DNA from: an uncultured Pelagibacteraceae bacterium
Lineage (GTDB): Bacteria > Pseudomonadota > Alphaproteobacteria > Pelagibacterales > Pelagibacteraceae
Assembly (NCBI GenBank): GCA_902565935.1
Contig: CACFGT010000001.1
Location: 62,001-126,000, forward strand
DNA: 64,000 nt
Direction of reading: 5' to 3'
Part shown: positions 38,687 to 46,788 of the stretch, one piece after another
How positions within the stretch are numbered: the first letter of the stretch is position 1
Layout: every line of letters begins with the position of its first letter
Made by a program: the position numbers and the translations under genes
The notes under the pieces: model-generated
What the model was told of the DNA's origin: nothing
What the model saw: only the letters and a program-made list of their open reading frames with translations
The model's database searches: none

Positions 38687-38962
38687 CTAAATGGCTACTT
38701 TTTCAGACCTAAGTAATTTGAGTTTTTGCTTAATTCCACCTCTTCCAGAATAGCCTCCAAGGGTCCCATCAGACCTAATTACTCTGTGACAAGGTATTTT
38801 TGGGGCATATGGGTTTTTAGCACATGCATTAGCCACAGCACGGGCTGATTTCGGGCTTTTTATGCTTATTGCAACTTGTTTATAGGTCTTAACTTGACCT
38901 TTGGGTATACTTTTCAAGTATTTCCAGACTTTTATTTGAAATTTTGTACCTTTGAGCGTCAT
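38687..38962 (-). CDS. ogt: Minimal O6-alkylguanine-DNA alkyltransferase
   Basis: A 91-residue protein made only of the C-terminal active domain of methylated-DNA-protein cysteine methyltransferases. It has the helix-turn-helix part PKGQVKTYKQVAISI, the Asn-hinge region ARAVANACAKN, and the acceptor cysteine in IPCHRVIRSDG (Cys58). The usual N-terminal domain of 60-80 residues is absent. The cysteine is kept, so it should still take alkyl groups from O6-alkylguanine, unlike Cys-less Atl proteins. An in-frame stop stands directly before the ATG. A GC-rich folded segment lies just upstream on the same strand. Confidence 0.9.
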   Translation of the reverse strand: MTLKGTKFQIKVWKYLKSIPKGQVKTYKQVAISIKSPKSARAVANACAKNPYAPKIPCHRVIRSDGTLGGYSGRGGIKQKLKLLRSEKVAI

Positions 38963-38966
38963 TTAA

Positions 38967-39151
38967 GAAGAAAACCCCTGTTTCCTTGCACTTTTGAAGG
39001 TGCAAAGAACAGTTGTTTTTGGCACGTCGTTGATGCGCTACCGCCATGCCTCCCGCTCCACATGTTCAGCGATGCTTTGTAGAGCTTTCTGCCCCCTGGA
39101 ATTGTACCTCTCGGCTTTTCTCCAATTGGCCAGTTAAGAGTTGCCTCTTAA
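38967..39151 (-). ncRNA. Candidate structured RNA or cis-regulatory leader upstream of ogt
   Basis: This segment is strikingly GC-rich against its surroundings. On the minus strand it can form a closing stem (39113-39123 with 38967-38976, one bulge) around three hairpins: 39055-39061/39079-39085 (7 bp), 39021-39026/39045-39050 (6 bp) and 38986-38991/39000-39005 (6 bp). A fourth hairpin with a GCAA tetraloop precedes it (39134-39151). Two of the inner stems contain a G-U pair that would be a C-A mismatch on the plus strand, so the minus strand is favoured. The closing stem ends 4 nt before the ogt AUG. It could be a leader of ogt or a separate RNA. It does not match tmRNA, SRP RNA or RNase P signatures I know. 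Confidence 0.45.
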
Positions 39152-39249
39152 TTCATATTTAAATTAACAAAGTTAAATTAAATAGGGTATCACTAAATAG
39201 TTGTTTTTTTAAAATCTAGTATTTTTATGTGAATTACGGTGATAACTTC

Positions 39250-39423
39250 CTATTTAGTAAGCAAAATCAGGTAACTTACAAAAAATATGATTGCCATTAT
39301 AGACAAAAAAATTGTGTTGAAGCTTTTTCCAGTGTTTCGATATTGAATAATAGTTAAAATAATAAAACCAATTGAACTAATTAAAAACCATACTGCAGGA
39401 ATTTCTCCATCAATCGAACCCAT
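39250..39423 (-). CDS. 57-residue membrane protein, function unknown
   Basis: An ATG-initiated ORF of 57 codons ending in TAG encodes MGSIDGEIPAVWFLISSIGF, a hydrophobic helix (about 11-25), a polar turn with QYRNTGKSFN, and a second helix (about 39-55). The regular hairpin topology and normal codon use suggest a real small membrane protein. No clear ribosome site precedes it. I do not recognise the family. It sits head to head with the recombinase gene. Confidence 0.55.
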   Translation of the reverse strand: MGSIDGEIPAVWFLISSIGFIILTIIQYRNTGKSFNTIFLSIMAIIFFVSYLILLTK

Positions 39424-39440
39424 AAATTTAATTTAAACTA

Positions 39441-39469
39441 TTGACATCAAAAATCACTTGATATATTAC
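39441..39469 (+). promoter_or_regulatory. Putative promoter of the recombinase gene
   Basis: TTGACA (39441-39446) is a perfect -35 hexamer. After 17 bp it is followed by TATTAC (39464-39469), a fair -10. The -10 overlaps the left arm of the inverted repeat at 39465-39499, so a protein binding the repeat would block transcription. Confidence 0.55.
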
Positions 39470-39499
39470 TAGTGATAATTAATTGTTATCAATAGTAAT
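39465..39499. other. Inverted-repeat site resembling a tyrosine-recombinase core
   Basis: The 14-bp arms ATTACTAGTGATAA and TTATCAATAGTAAT are inverted copies with one mismatch, separated by a 7-bp spacer TTAATTG. Arms of 11-14 bp around a 6-8 bp spacer are the layout of tyrosine recombinase crossover sites. It lies 3 bp before the recombinase ATG and overlaps its putative -10, so an operator role is equally possible. No second copy is seen in this window. Confidence 0.55.
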
Positions 39500-39502
39500 T
39501 GT

Positions 39503-40456
39503 ATGAATGAACTGACAACAGACCTAAAATCGCTTCATGAGGCAACTTTAAATAACCTCAAAAGCTCAAAAGCAAATAATACTTTAAGAGCGTATAAGTC
39601 AGACTTTAAAGATTTCGGAGCTTTTTGTGCAAAACATGGTTTTAATTCTTTGCCATCAGAGCCAAAAATTGTATCTCTTTACCTAACCCATCTTTCTAAA
39701 AATTCTAAAATCAGTACTTTAAGAAGACGATTAGTATCAATAAGTATGGTGCATAAACTGAAAGGTCATTATTTAGATACAAAACATCCGATTATTGTCG
39801 AGAATTTAATGGGAATTAAAAGGGTAAAAGGGAGCATACAAAAAGGCAAAAAACCTATATTAATCAATCATTTAAAATCAATAATTAATGTAATAGATGA
39901 GCAAAAAATTGAGAGCATTAAGAAATTTAGAGATAAGTCGATCATCTTAATAGGCTTTGGAGGCGGTTTCAGAAGGACTGAACTTACTTCAATTGATTAT
40001 GAAGATTTAGAATTTGTACCTGAAGGACTTAAAATCATAATCAAGAGATCTAAAACTGATCAATTTGGTGAAGGAATGATAAAAGGACTCCCCTACTTTA
40101 CCAATGAAAAATATTGCCCTGTATATAATCTCAAAAAATGGTTAGAGATTTCAAAAATCAAATCTGGATCTATTTTTAGAAGATTTTTAAAAGGCTCATC
40201 TTTGACTGATAAAAGATTAACAGATCAATCTGTCGTTTTATTAATGAAAGAATATTTAAATTTAGCAGGTATAGAAAATAAGAATTTTGCAGGTCATAGT
40301 TTAAGATCAGGTTTTGCTACAGTAGCAGCCGAGTCTGGTGCAGATGAACGAAGTATAATGGCTATGACAGGACATAAAACTACACAGATGGTAAGAAGGT
40401 ATATTAGAGAAGCAAATATATTTAAAAATAATGCTTTAAATAAAATTAAAATTTAA
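39503..40456 (+). CDS. Tyrosine recombinase / phage-type integrase
   Basis: A 317-residue site-specific recombinase. The N-terminal SAM-like DNA-binding domain covers about 13-105. The catalytic domain (about 115-310) keeps the full set: Arg158 in GGFRRTEL, Lys184 in KRSKTDQ, His265 and Arg268 in GHSLRSGFA, His291 in TGHKTT, and nucleophile Tyr300 in VRRYIREA. It appears intact and active. It borders the surface glycan cluster and overlaps the convergent methyltransferase gene by 4 bp, which suggests a long-settled neighbour and not a recent insertion. It may have driven acquisition of the cluster. Confidence 0.92.
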   Translation: MNELTTDLKSLHEATLNNLKSSKANNTLRAYKSDFKDFGAFCAKHGFNSLPSEPKIVSLYLTHLSKNSKISTLRRRLVSISMVHKLKGHYLDTKHPIIVENLMGIKRVKGSIQKGKKPILINHLKSIINVIDEQKIESIKKFRDKSIILIGFGGGFRRTELTSIDYEDLEFVPEGLKIIIKRSKTDQFGEGMIKGLPYFTNEKYCPVYNLKKWLEISKIKSGSIFRRFLKGSSLTDKRLTDQSVVLLMKEYLNLAGIENKNFAGHSLRSGFATVAAESGADERSIMAMTGHKTTQMVRRYIREANIFKNNALNKIKI

Positions 40457-41136
40457 AAAAATTTAGAAAAAAATTTTTTTATTTTATCAGAAAATTTTTC
40501 TTTAATATTATTTGGATAAAAATAATTTATACTTTCTCCCTTATGAATAAAAGCAATATTTTGATGAAAATAAATGGATTTAATTAATCCATCAGATTCA
40601 TTTTTTTTAAAAAAAGGACGATTGTTTTTTTCATAATTGATTGAGTCTGTTAATGATTTTAAAAAATTCATTGAAGATTCTTTTTTACTAAGATTTATCC
40701 TAGATCCACCATATCTTGGAATATAAGAAGTTTGAAGATCTTCAATTACATATAAACCATCATTATTTAAATAAGGAAAAAGATAATTAAACGAACTTAT
40801 AATATGTTTAGCCTGATGACTTCCATCATCAATAATGATGTCAAAATGTTTATATTCTGCCACTAATGTATTTAAAAATTTGTGATCAGATTGATCGCCT
40901 TGAAGTATATTTGTATCTTTTATTTCGAAATTTTTTTTATCAATATCTATCCCACAAATATTTGCTTTTGAAAAATATTCACGCCAAATTCTCAAACTGT
41001 CGCCATTATCGACTCCTATTTCAAGTATATTAATTTCTAAGTCTCTATAAGGTGTAAAATATTTATCGTATAATTGAATAAAACCAGAAATATTTTTACT
41101 TGAGGGATATTTTTTTCCAATGTCTACTAAATTCAT
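40453..41136 (-). CDS. SAM-dependent methyltransferase of the glycan cluster
   Basis: A class I methyltransferase resembling the Methyltransf_24/MycE-like group. The SAM-binding motif ILEIGVDNGDSLRIW is near residue 37 and IIIDDGSHQAKHIISSF near residue 95, with VIEDLQTSY near residue 125. I choose the ATG at 41136, which overlaps the preceding stop as ATGA and gives 227 residues; in-frame starts up to 41163 would overlap the previous gene by 31 bp. It probably methylates a sugar hydroxyl of the surface polysaccharide (inference from context). Confidence 0.8.
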   Translation of the reverse strand: MNLVDIGKKYPSSKNISGFIQLYDKYFTPYRDLEINILEIGVDNGDSLRIWREYFSKANICGIDIDKKNFEIKDTNILQGDQSDHKFLNTLVAEYKHFDIIIDDGSHQAKHIISSFNYLFPYLNNDGLYVIEDLQTSYIPRYGGSRINLSKKESSMNFLKSLTDSINYEKNNRPFFKKNESDGLIKSIYFHQNIAFIHKGESINYFYPNNIKEKFSDKIKKFFSKFF

Positions 41137-42074
41137 GTTATCTTTATCCATTTTGTAGGCCAAAAATCTTTATTATTTATAAAAAAATCCGAAAAAAAAT
41201 TGTCGTCCGGTCTACATATAATTTTATTACTCTTTTGACAAAGCCAAGCACCCCACCAATTAAATGATGAAGGAATTGTTATATGATGGTTACATTTTGA
41301 AATTAAAAATAAATCAAGAGCTCTTTTATCAATATCTTCTATTTTTTTTGGATTATGAAAAACTTTTATTAATTTAGTATCAAATAAACTCATATCAATA
41401 TTATCTAAATCATTAGACCATAAATAAAAAATTGGATTACTTATATGTTTTTTTATGTAAAAAATAGATTTATTTATATAAGAAATTTGTTCATCTCTAA
41501 ATTTTATTGACTTTTCAACATTTTTTTTATTATAAGTGTTATTACCCTCTATAAATCTATTTTGTCTTAAACATACCGAAATAGAGTTTTTTTGATTTAC
41601 TTTAAGATAAAAAGGGTTTTTTTTATATTTTTCAAAATCTTTGAAATCAAATTCTCTTAAAATTTCTTCTTTGTAATGGGTAAAATACATTTCTGTCTCA
41701 AAATATCCCTCAAAAAATGTCTTGTCTGCTAAACTAATTAAATCAAAATTATTATTATATTTTGTTTTTTTGTATTCATCTTTTTCCTCTATATAGAAGT
41801 GTTTTTTTTGTGAAAAATAATCAATTTTTTTAAAAATTTTTCTTTTAATATATCCCAATAATCCTAAAAACTTATCCTCATCATTAGCTACAGCTGAGGA
41901 TATCTTAAAATTATTCAATCCATATTTACTAATATTTTTTTTGGTTTTAAATGATGTTTCATCATCTATAAGCAGTACTCTATCTAATTTTTTTGCAATA
42001 GCGTAGGTCGATGCATATATAAAAAGTTGATTTCCAATTTCATTAGAGATACGCGAAACAATCTTTTTTTTCAT
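41133..42074 (-). CDS. GT11-like alpha-1,2-fucosyltransferase
   Basis: A 313-residue glycosyltransferase. The N-terminal RISNEIGNQLFIYASTYAIA corresponds to the family motif GxGNQMFQYA, VCLRQNRF near residue 166 corresponds to the H/VxRxGD donor region, and SKCNHHITIPSSFNWWGAWL near residue 253 is the highly typical C-terminal motif. It should transfer fucose from GDP-fucose to a growing glycan. It sits in the middle of a tightly packed minus-strand operon. The donor would need gmd and fcl, which are not in the window. Confidence 0.8.
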   Translation of the reverse strand: MKKKIVSRISNEIGNQLFIYASTYAIAKKLDRVLLIDDETSFKTKKNISKYGLNNFKISSAVANDEDKFLGLLGYIKRKIFKKIDYFSQKKHFYIEEKDEYKKTKYNNNFDLISLADKTFFEGYFETEMYFTHYKEEILREFDFKDFEKYKKNPFYLKVNQKNSISVCLRQNRFIEGNNTYNKKNVEKSIKFRDEQISYINKSIFYIKKHISNPIFYLWSNDLDNIDMSLFDTKLIKVFHNPKKIEDIDKRALDLFLISKCNHHITIPSSFNWWGAWLCQKSNKIICRPDDNFFSDFFINNKDFWPTKWIKIT

Positions 42075-43099
42075 TTTTTTAATGAATATCTCATCTTTCT
42101 TAATGTTTTATCAAAATTTTTACTTGGTACTATAAAATCATATTTTTTATAATTAGGTTTAAATTCATAGAAGGCATTTTTATACCTCATGTAATCTTTT
42201 TTAGAGTTTATTTCACAAAGAAATAAATCCAAGACTCTATTATTATTAATTGATGCTAAATTGGTCATCATGCCATGAAAAGCAACTACAATGTATGAGT
42301 CATTTATTACATTTAATAAGTCACTTCCACTTATATTATTATAAAGATATATTTTTGAGTTATTAATTTTTTTTTCTCCATTAGAAAAATCAATAAAGTT
42401 AAAGTCTTTTTTATATGAATCTAAATTTTCATCATTTTCTATATCTTTTGTTAATATAACGTTATCACTATAATTTAAAAACTCATTTAATAATTTTTTT
42501 AATTCATCATACCCCCATCCTAATTTCTTAAAATTTTCTAATTTCAAATGAAAATAAATATAGTTTTTCAAATTTAGAGAATTATTATAACTTGGCAAAT
42601 TTGGTAATGTGTAATCACTTTTAAAATTTAAATCTTTAGTAAGATCGTTTTGTAGTTCCATTGTTGATTTTCTCTTATAATGTGTTCCTCTATCGTTAAT
42701 TGAATATTTATAGAGATATTTTCTTAGAAAAATATTAGGTCTTTTGTAATTATTTGCTGAATTTAAACAAATAGCATAAAACTTAATTTTTCTAAAAAAA
42801 AAAGGCAAGTAAAAATAAAAATTTTTAGGTGTTAAAATATAAATTGAATATATTGAGTTAAATAATAAATCATAAAAAATCTTTATTTTTTCTTTTATTG
42901 TGAGATTATATTTAACAATTTTTACTTTAACATTTTTGAAATTGAATAAAAAATCAAAATTTTTACTTCTTTCAGATAAATAAATTAATATTTCATTTTG
43001 AATATTATGATTAATGATATTATTAATGGCTGGTAAACTTTGAACAAGATCACCCACCGCATCATTCTTAAAAATGATGATTTTTTTATTCAAATTCAT
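42071..43099 (-). CDS. GT9-like (heptosyltransferase-type) glycosyltransferase
   Basis: A 342-residue protein whose N-terminus IIIFKNDAVGDLVQSLPAIN is the classic start of lipopolysaccharide heptosyltransferases. The C-terminal donor domain contains NNISGSDLLNVINDS and VVAFHGMMTNLASINN, equivalent to the family region that binds the sugar nucleotide. Very AT-rich codons and many Asn and Lys residues make it diverged. It overlaps the GT11 gene by 4 bp. Confidence 0.72.
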   Translation of the reverse strand: MNLNKKIIIFKNDAVGDLVQSLPAINNIINHNIQNEILIYLSERSKNFDFLFNFKNVKVKIVKYNLTIKEKIKIFYDLLFNSIYSIYILTPKNFYFYLPFFFRKIKFYAICLNSANNYKRPNIFLRKYLYKYSINDRGTHYKRKSTMELQNDLTKDLNFKSDYTLPNLPSYNNSLNLKNYIYFHLKLENFKKLGWGYDELKKLLNEFLNYSDNVILTKDIENDENLDSYKKDFNFIDFSNGEKKINNSKIYLYNNISGSDLLNVINDSYIVVAFHGMMTNLASINNNRVLDLFLCEINSKKDYMRYKNAFYEFKPNYKKYDFIVPSKNFDKTLRKMRYSLKK

Positions 43100-43101
43100 T
43101 A

Positions 43102-44187
43102 TTAAAAACTATTTAGTTTTCTTATAATATATGAAACTTCTTTATTAGTTAAGAGAGGATTTATTGGAATACTTATTCCATATTTTGCTAACATTTCAGA
43201 GTTTTTAAACTTTTCTTTTCCAAATTTTTTTTTAAAAATATCTAATTGGTGAATCGCATACGGATAGTGAAATCCATATTGAATTTTATTTTTTTTTAAA
43301 AAATTTATAAATTTTTGCCTTTCTTTTACAATAATTACATACTGATGATATACAGAATATTTGGAGTGTTTTATCTTAATTATTTTTTTATTACTCAGGT
43401 GTTTATCATATTTTGAGGCAATTTTTCTCCTCGATTGGTTTAATCTTAATAAATCTTTTAATTTATAATTTAAAATTAGTGCTTGCATGGTGTCTAATCT
43501 ACTGTTCATTCCAACTTCTTCATGAATGAATTTTTTTTCAGCACCTAAATTTCTTATTTTTCTTATTTTTTTATATAGATTTTTATCATTTGTAGTAATT
43601 ATACCTGCATCTCCATATGCACCTAAGTTTTTGCCTGGGTATAAGCTGAAAGTGGATATATCAGCCAATGAACCAACTTTTTTACCTATATCGCTTTTAG
43701 CACCATGTGCTTGAGCACAATCATCAATGATAAATATTTTACTATTCTTTATTATCTTTTTTATTTCATTTATATTTACAACTGAACCATATAAATGAAC
43801 TGGCATTATTACTTTTGTTTTTTGTGTAATTTTTTTTTTTAAATCATTAATATTGATTGTTGGTGATAAATAATCTGTATCAACAAGTATAGGTTTTAAA
43901 TTAGCATTTAATACAGAAAAAGCCGTTGAACAATATGTCATTGCTGGAATAATTACTTCGGAATTTTTTTTTAAATTAAGAGATTTTAAAGCAATAGTTA
44001 AAGCATCAGTTCCATTTGCACAACCAATTGAATATTTAGAATTACAAATTAAAGCAAAATTTTTTTCAAACTTTTCTACTTCACTCCCTAAAATAAAATC
44101 ACCTTTTTTAAAAAAATTCTTTAAATCCCTTAATATCAAATTATGATATTTCTTATCTTGATTATAAATATCTAAAAATTTTATCAT
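43102..44187 (-). CDS. DegT/DnrJ/EryC1-family sugar aminotransferase
   Basis: A PLP enzyme of 361 residues that aminates a keto-sugar nucleotide. The PLP-phosphate region CANGTDALTIALKSL is near residue 56, IIDDCAQAHGA near 153, and the Schiff-base Lys186 lies in SLYPGKNLGAYGDAG. I place the start at 44187 (MIKFLDIYNQ), one base after the preceding stop, instead of a longer reading that begins inside that gene. An 11-base A tract in the coding strand encodes the Lys run near residue 117. Confidence 0.88.
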   Translation of the reverse strand: MIKFLDIYNQDKKYHNLILRDLKNFFKKGDFILGSEVEKFEKNFALICNSKYSIGCANGTDALTIALKSLNLKKNSEVIIPAMTYCSTAFSVLNANLKPILVDTDYLSPTININDLKKKITQKTKVIMPVHLYGSVVNINEIKKIIKNSKIFIIDDCAQAHGAKSDIGKKVGSLADISTFSLYPGKNLGAYGDAGIITTNDKNLYKKIRKIRNLGAEKKFIHEEVGMNSRLDTMQALILNYKLKDLLRLNQSRRKIASKYDKHLSNKKIIKIKHSKYSVYHQYVIIVKERQKFINFLKKNKIQYGFHYPYAIHQLDIFKKKFGKEKFKNSEMLAKYGISIPINPLLTNKEVSYIIRKLNSF

Positions 44188-44188
44188 C

Positions 44189-46315
44189 TTATTTAATATA
44201 TTTTTTCCAAATAGGTTTGCTTGAACCATACATTGATTCATTGATTATATATTTCGCTACTTCAATCTCATTAAATAATTTAAAATATTTTTCCTGACCT
44301 TTCTGGGCAATTTTTTTAGCTAAGTCAATATTTCGTTTATAAAAATTAATCTTATCTGAAAGATCATGTTTATTATGATAAAATATTATTTCATTATCTT
44401 TGAAAAAATGATTAAATTTTTTTTTATAGTCAATAAAAGTAAGTAGACCATTACCAATCAATGATCCTATTCTGTTACTTGAGGAGTATTTTTTTGGTTT
44501 TCCTCGATTTAGGTTAACAGCCATTGATGATCTTGATATTGCAGAATAAAAACTCTCTGACCATACTGGATTACGATCTTTGTATCCATAAATATCAAAT
44601 TTAACATCTTTATTTAAACTTATTAATTCCCTGATAAAATTTTCTCTTTCATCTTTTTTACCAGATTTAACTTTTCCACGATTAACACCATGGCTCATCG
44701 CAAAGAATACATCATAGGTATAATTGTTTGATTTATAGATATTTAGTTTTTCAATATTCCGGTCCACAGGTGTAGGAAGAAAATTATATCTAATATGTGG
44801 ATTTTTTTTACTTACATCGTCTGGATGTGTGGATATAAAAAAGTTATCAATATATTGAAAATTAGTTTTTAAATTAGAGTAATTTTTTTCAAAATCAGGT
44901 CCATTAATTGTTAAATTATCTTCATACCATTGAGAAATTTGAGTGTTTTTACATATTTTTTTTATATTATCAAAAGTTTCATTTTCAATCGTATTGACAT
45001 GCCCCATTAAAATTAAATCTGGACGATAATAAAGAGTTTTTTCTAAAAAAATTTTATTTAACAGTCCCTTCCCTTTTATTTTTGATGAGTAACTTAATAT
45101 ATCCCTATCACTAATTCCCTCAACATCATGTCCTAATCTAATCAAACCATTCTCTATTTTTTTTCCTGTAGAAATAAAATATATTCTACCTCCGATTTTT
45201 TCTGCTCTATTATAGACATGTAAAATTTTTAGTTTTTTATTTAAATTAACATTTATATTTTTCTTGTCTAAGATTTCTTTTCTATCTAAGTCCATAACTT
45301 TTATATTATTAGATATTAAATGAAGAGGATTCTTAAAATTATTATATTGATATAATTTGAGTAAAGTTTTATTTAAAATTAATTTTTCAATTTCATTAAA
45401 TATTTCTTTGGTATCAACTTTTTTAAGAAATATTGGCTCACGTATTGTTTCAGGTAAACCTCCACGTTTAGAAATTATGACAGCATTGCCTCTTGAACCT
45501 GCTTCTAATGATGAACGTCCAAAAGGTTCCTCCCATAAAGAAGGAGCAACAGTTATTGAGGATTTATTATAAAGATCTAGAACTTTATCTTGAGATATCC
45601 AACCTGTATAACTTAAATTTTTATGAGAAAAGTTGTAATTTTCTCTAGGCTCATCACCTATAGCAATTGCCTTCCAAGAGGAATATTTATCTAAAATTTT
45701 AGAAATTGCTGAACCAAACTTATCAAAACCTTTAGCGTTATTCAATTTTCCAGAAAAAATTATAATTTTTTCTTTTTTTGGAAATTTATTAATTTTATTA
45801 ATACTGGGGTATATTGTTTTGTAATTACTATAAAAATTTTTATCTAGTCCATCAAAAAATTTTTCTTCGACCCATGTACTTACAAAATAGATCTTATAAC
45901 AAATACTTAGCAATTTTTTTCTTTGTTCTATTGATATTGATCCCTTTAGATTAAGCGGATCATTGTGAATCACTAAAATAAATTTTGTTTTATTAAATGA
46001 TTTAGAAATATTGATTAAATAAGATGGTCTATTATGAATTTCAACTATAGATGGCTTTAACTTTTTACAATAATTTAGTAATTTATTTATATAAAAATTA
46101 GATTTACTCATAATCTTTATGGAAGGAATATCTATGTTTGTATAATTTCTTTTTATAAAAATATTCTTAGTATTTTTTGTTGAACCAAAAATAGTTATTT
46201 GTTTTTTAAAGATTGATTTTTTAAAGAAGTCTTTCACCCATATAGAGGCAGACCCTGCATAATTCTTAATAAATTGGTCTTTATGTGGTAAAATGATAAA
46301 TATTTTTTTATTCAT
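44189..46315 (-). CDS. Two-domain glycosyltransferase (GT4 fused to a CgeB-like GT)
   Basis: This 708-residue protein seems to join two GT-B glycosyltransferases. Residues about 1-345 form a GT4 unit with the donor-site region ITVAPSLWEEPFGRSSLEAGSRGNAVI near residue 252. From about 367 (LKILHVYNRAEKIGGRIYF) a second unit starts, and its C-terminal part (from about 535) resembles the CgeB/Glyco_trans_1_2 type. It could add two sugars in sequence or alternate linkages. It is first in a minus-strand operon and divergent from the VOC gene. Confidence 0.78.
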   Translation of the reverse strand: MNKKIFIILPHKDQFIKNYAGSASIWVKDFFKKSIFKKQITIFGSTKNTKNIFIKRNYTNIDIPSIKIMSKSNFYINKLLNYCKKLKPSIVEIHNRPSYLINISKSFNKTKFILVIHNDPLNLKGSISIEQRKKLLSICYKIYFVSTWVEEKFFDGLDKNFYSNYKTIYPSINKINKFPKKEKIIIFSGKLNNAKGFDKFGSAISKILDKYSSWKAIAIGDEPRENYNFSHKNLSYTGWISQDKVLDLYNKSSITVAPSLWEEPFGRSSLEAGSRGNAVIISKRGGLPETIREPIFLKKVDTKEIFNEIEKLILNKTLLKLYQYNNFKNPLHLISNNIKVMDLDRKEILDKKNINVNLNKKLKILHVYNRAEKIGGRIYFISTGKKIENGLIRLGHDVEGISDRDILSYSSKIKGKGLLNKIFLEKTLYYRPDLILMGHVNTIENETFDNIKKICKNTQISQWYEDNLTINGPDFEKNYSNLKTNFQYIDNFFISTHPDDVSKKNPHIRYNFLPTPVDRNIEKLNIYKSNNYTYDVFFAMSHGVNRGKVKSGKKDERENFIRELISLNKDVKFDIYGYKDRNPVWSESFYSAISRSSMAVNLNRGKPKKYSSSNRIGSLIGNGLLTFIDYKKKFNHFFKDNEIIFYHNKHDLSDKINFYKRNIDLAKKIAQKGQEKYFKLFNEIEVAKYIINESMYGSSKPIWKKYIK

Positions 46316-46404
46316 TAATTATATTTCTTGTATCAAATAAATTAGATTATAAAACAAATATGTTTTTTTAATGAAAATAATATTAAATATTATAATTTAA
46401 AACG

Positions 46405-46788
46405 ATGAGATTTCATCATATAGGTTATCTGACACATAATTTAAATAAAACCACTAATTATTTTAAAAAGTTAAAGTATAAAAAGTTCCAAAGTTTGATA
46501 ATTGATAAAAATTTTAAAGTTAAAATCCAGTTTTTAAAAAATGGAAATAATACATTAGAGCTTATTAAACCTGATGCCATCAACTATGGTTTAACAAATA
46601 TTTTAAATCAAAAAATTTATGCATATCATTTTGCCTATAAAGTAAAAAATTTGAACAAGACTATTTCTTATCTTCAAAAAAATTTTAAATTGATTGTTAA
46701 CCCAACTCCTGCGAAAGCATTTAATGGTAAAAAAGTAGCTTTTTTGACTTTACCCGATGGATTTATTATAGAATTGATTCAGTCATAA
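46405..46788 (+). CDS. VOC-superfamily protein (glyoxalase/methylmalonyl-CoA epimerase-like)
   Basis: A 127-residue protein with the paired beta-alpha-beta-beta-beta units of the vicinal oxygen chelate fold: FHHIGYLTHNLNKTTNYF at the start, ELIKPD near residue 52, and YHFAYKVKNLNKTISYL in the second half. His4, Glu52 and the Glu near residue 123 could bind metal. Its substrate is unknown. It is the only plus-strand gene between the two glycan operons and overlaps the GNAT gene by 23 bp at the 3' ends. Confidence 0.72.
   Translation: MRFHHIGYLTHNLNKTTNYFKKLKYKKFQSLIIDKNFKVKIQFLKNGNNTLELIKPDAINYGLTNILNQKIYAYHFAYKVKNLNKTISYLQKNFKLIVNPTPAKAFNGKKVAFLTLPDGFIIELIQS

Noticed and set aside
38876-39082. 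68-codon plus-strand ORF overlapping ogt and its leader
   Set aside because: It is antisense to a confident gene and to the predicted hairpins, and its translation shows no recognisable domain.
38967-39151. tmRNA, SRP RNA or RNase P RNA
   Set aside because: No T-arm GTTCRANTC with CCA end, no SRP core GGAAGG-AGCAGCC, and no RNase P GAGGAAAGTCCGGGC on either strand.
39134-39151. Same TTAAGA/TCTTAA half-sites as the XRE-start inverted repeat, suggesting a shared operator
   Set aside because: The spacing between half-sites differs (6 versus 4 bases) and the motif is simple enough to recur by chance in AT-rich DNA.
39412-39421. AATCGAACCC shared with the 3' half of tRNA-Glu as a possible attachment-site duplicate
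   Set aside because: The match is only 10 bp, does not extend on either side, and falls in the coding region of the 57-residue membrane protein.
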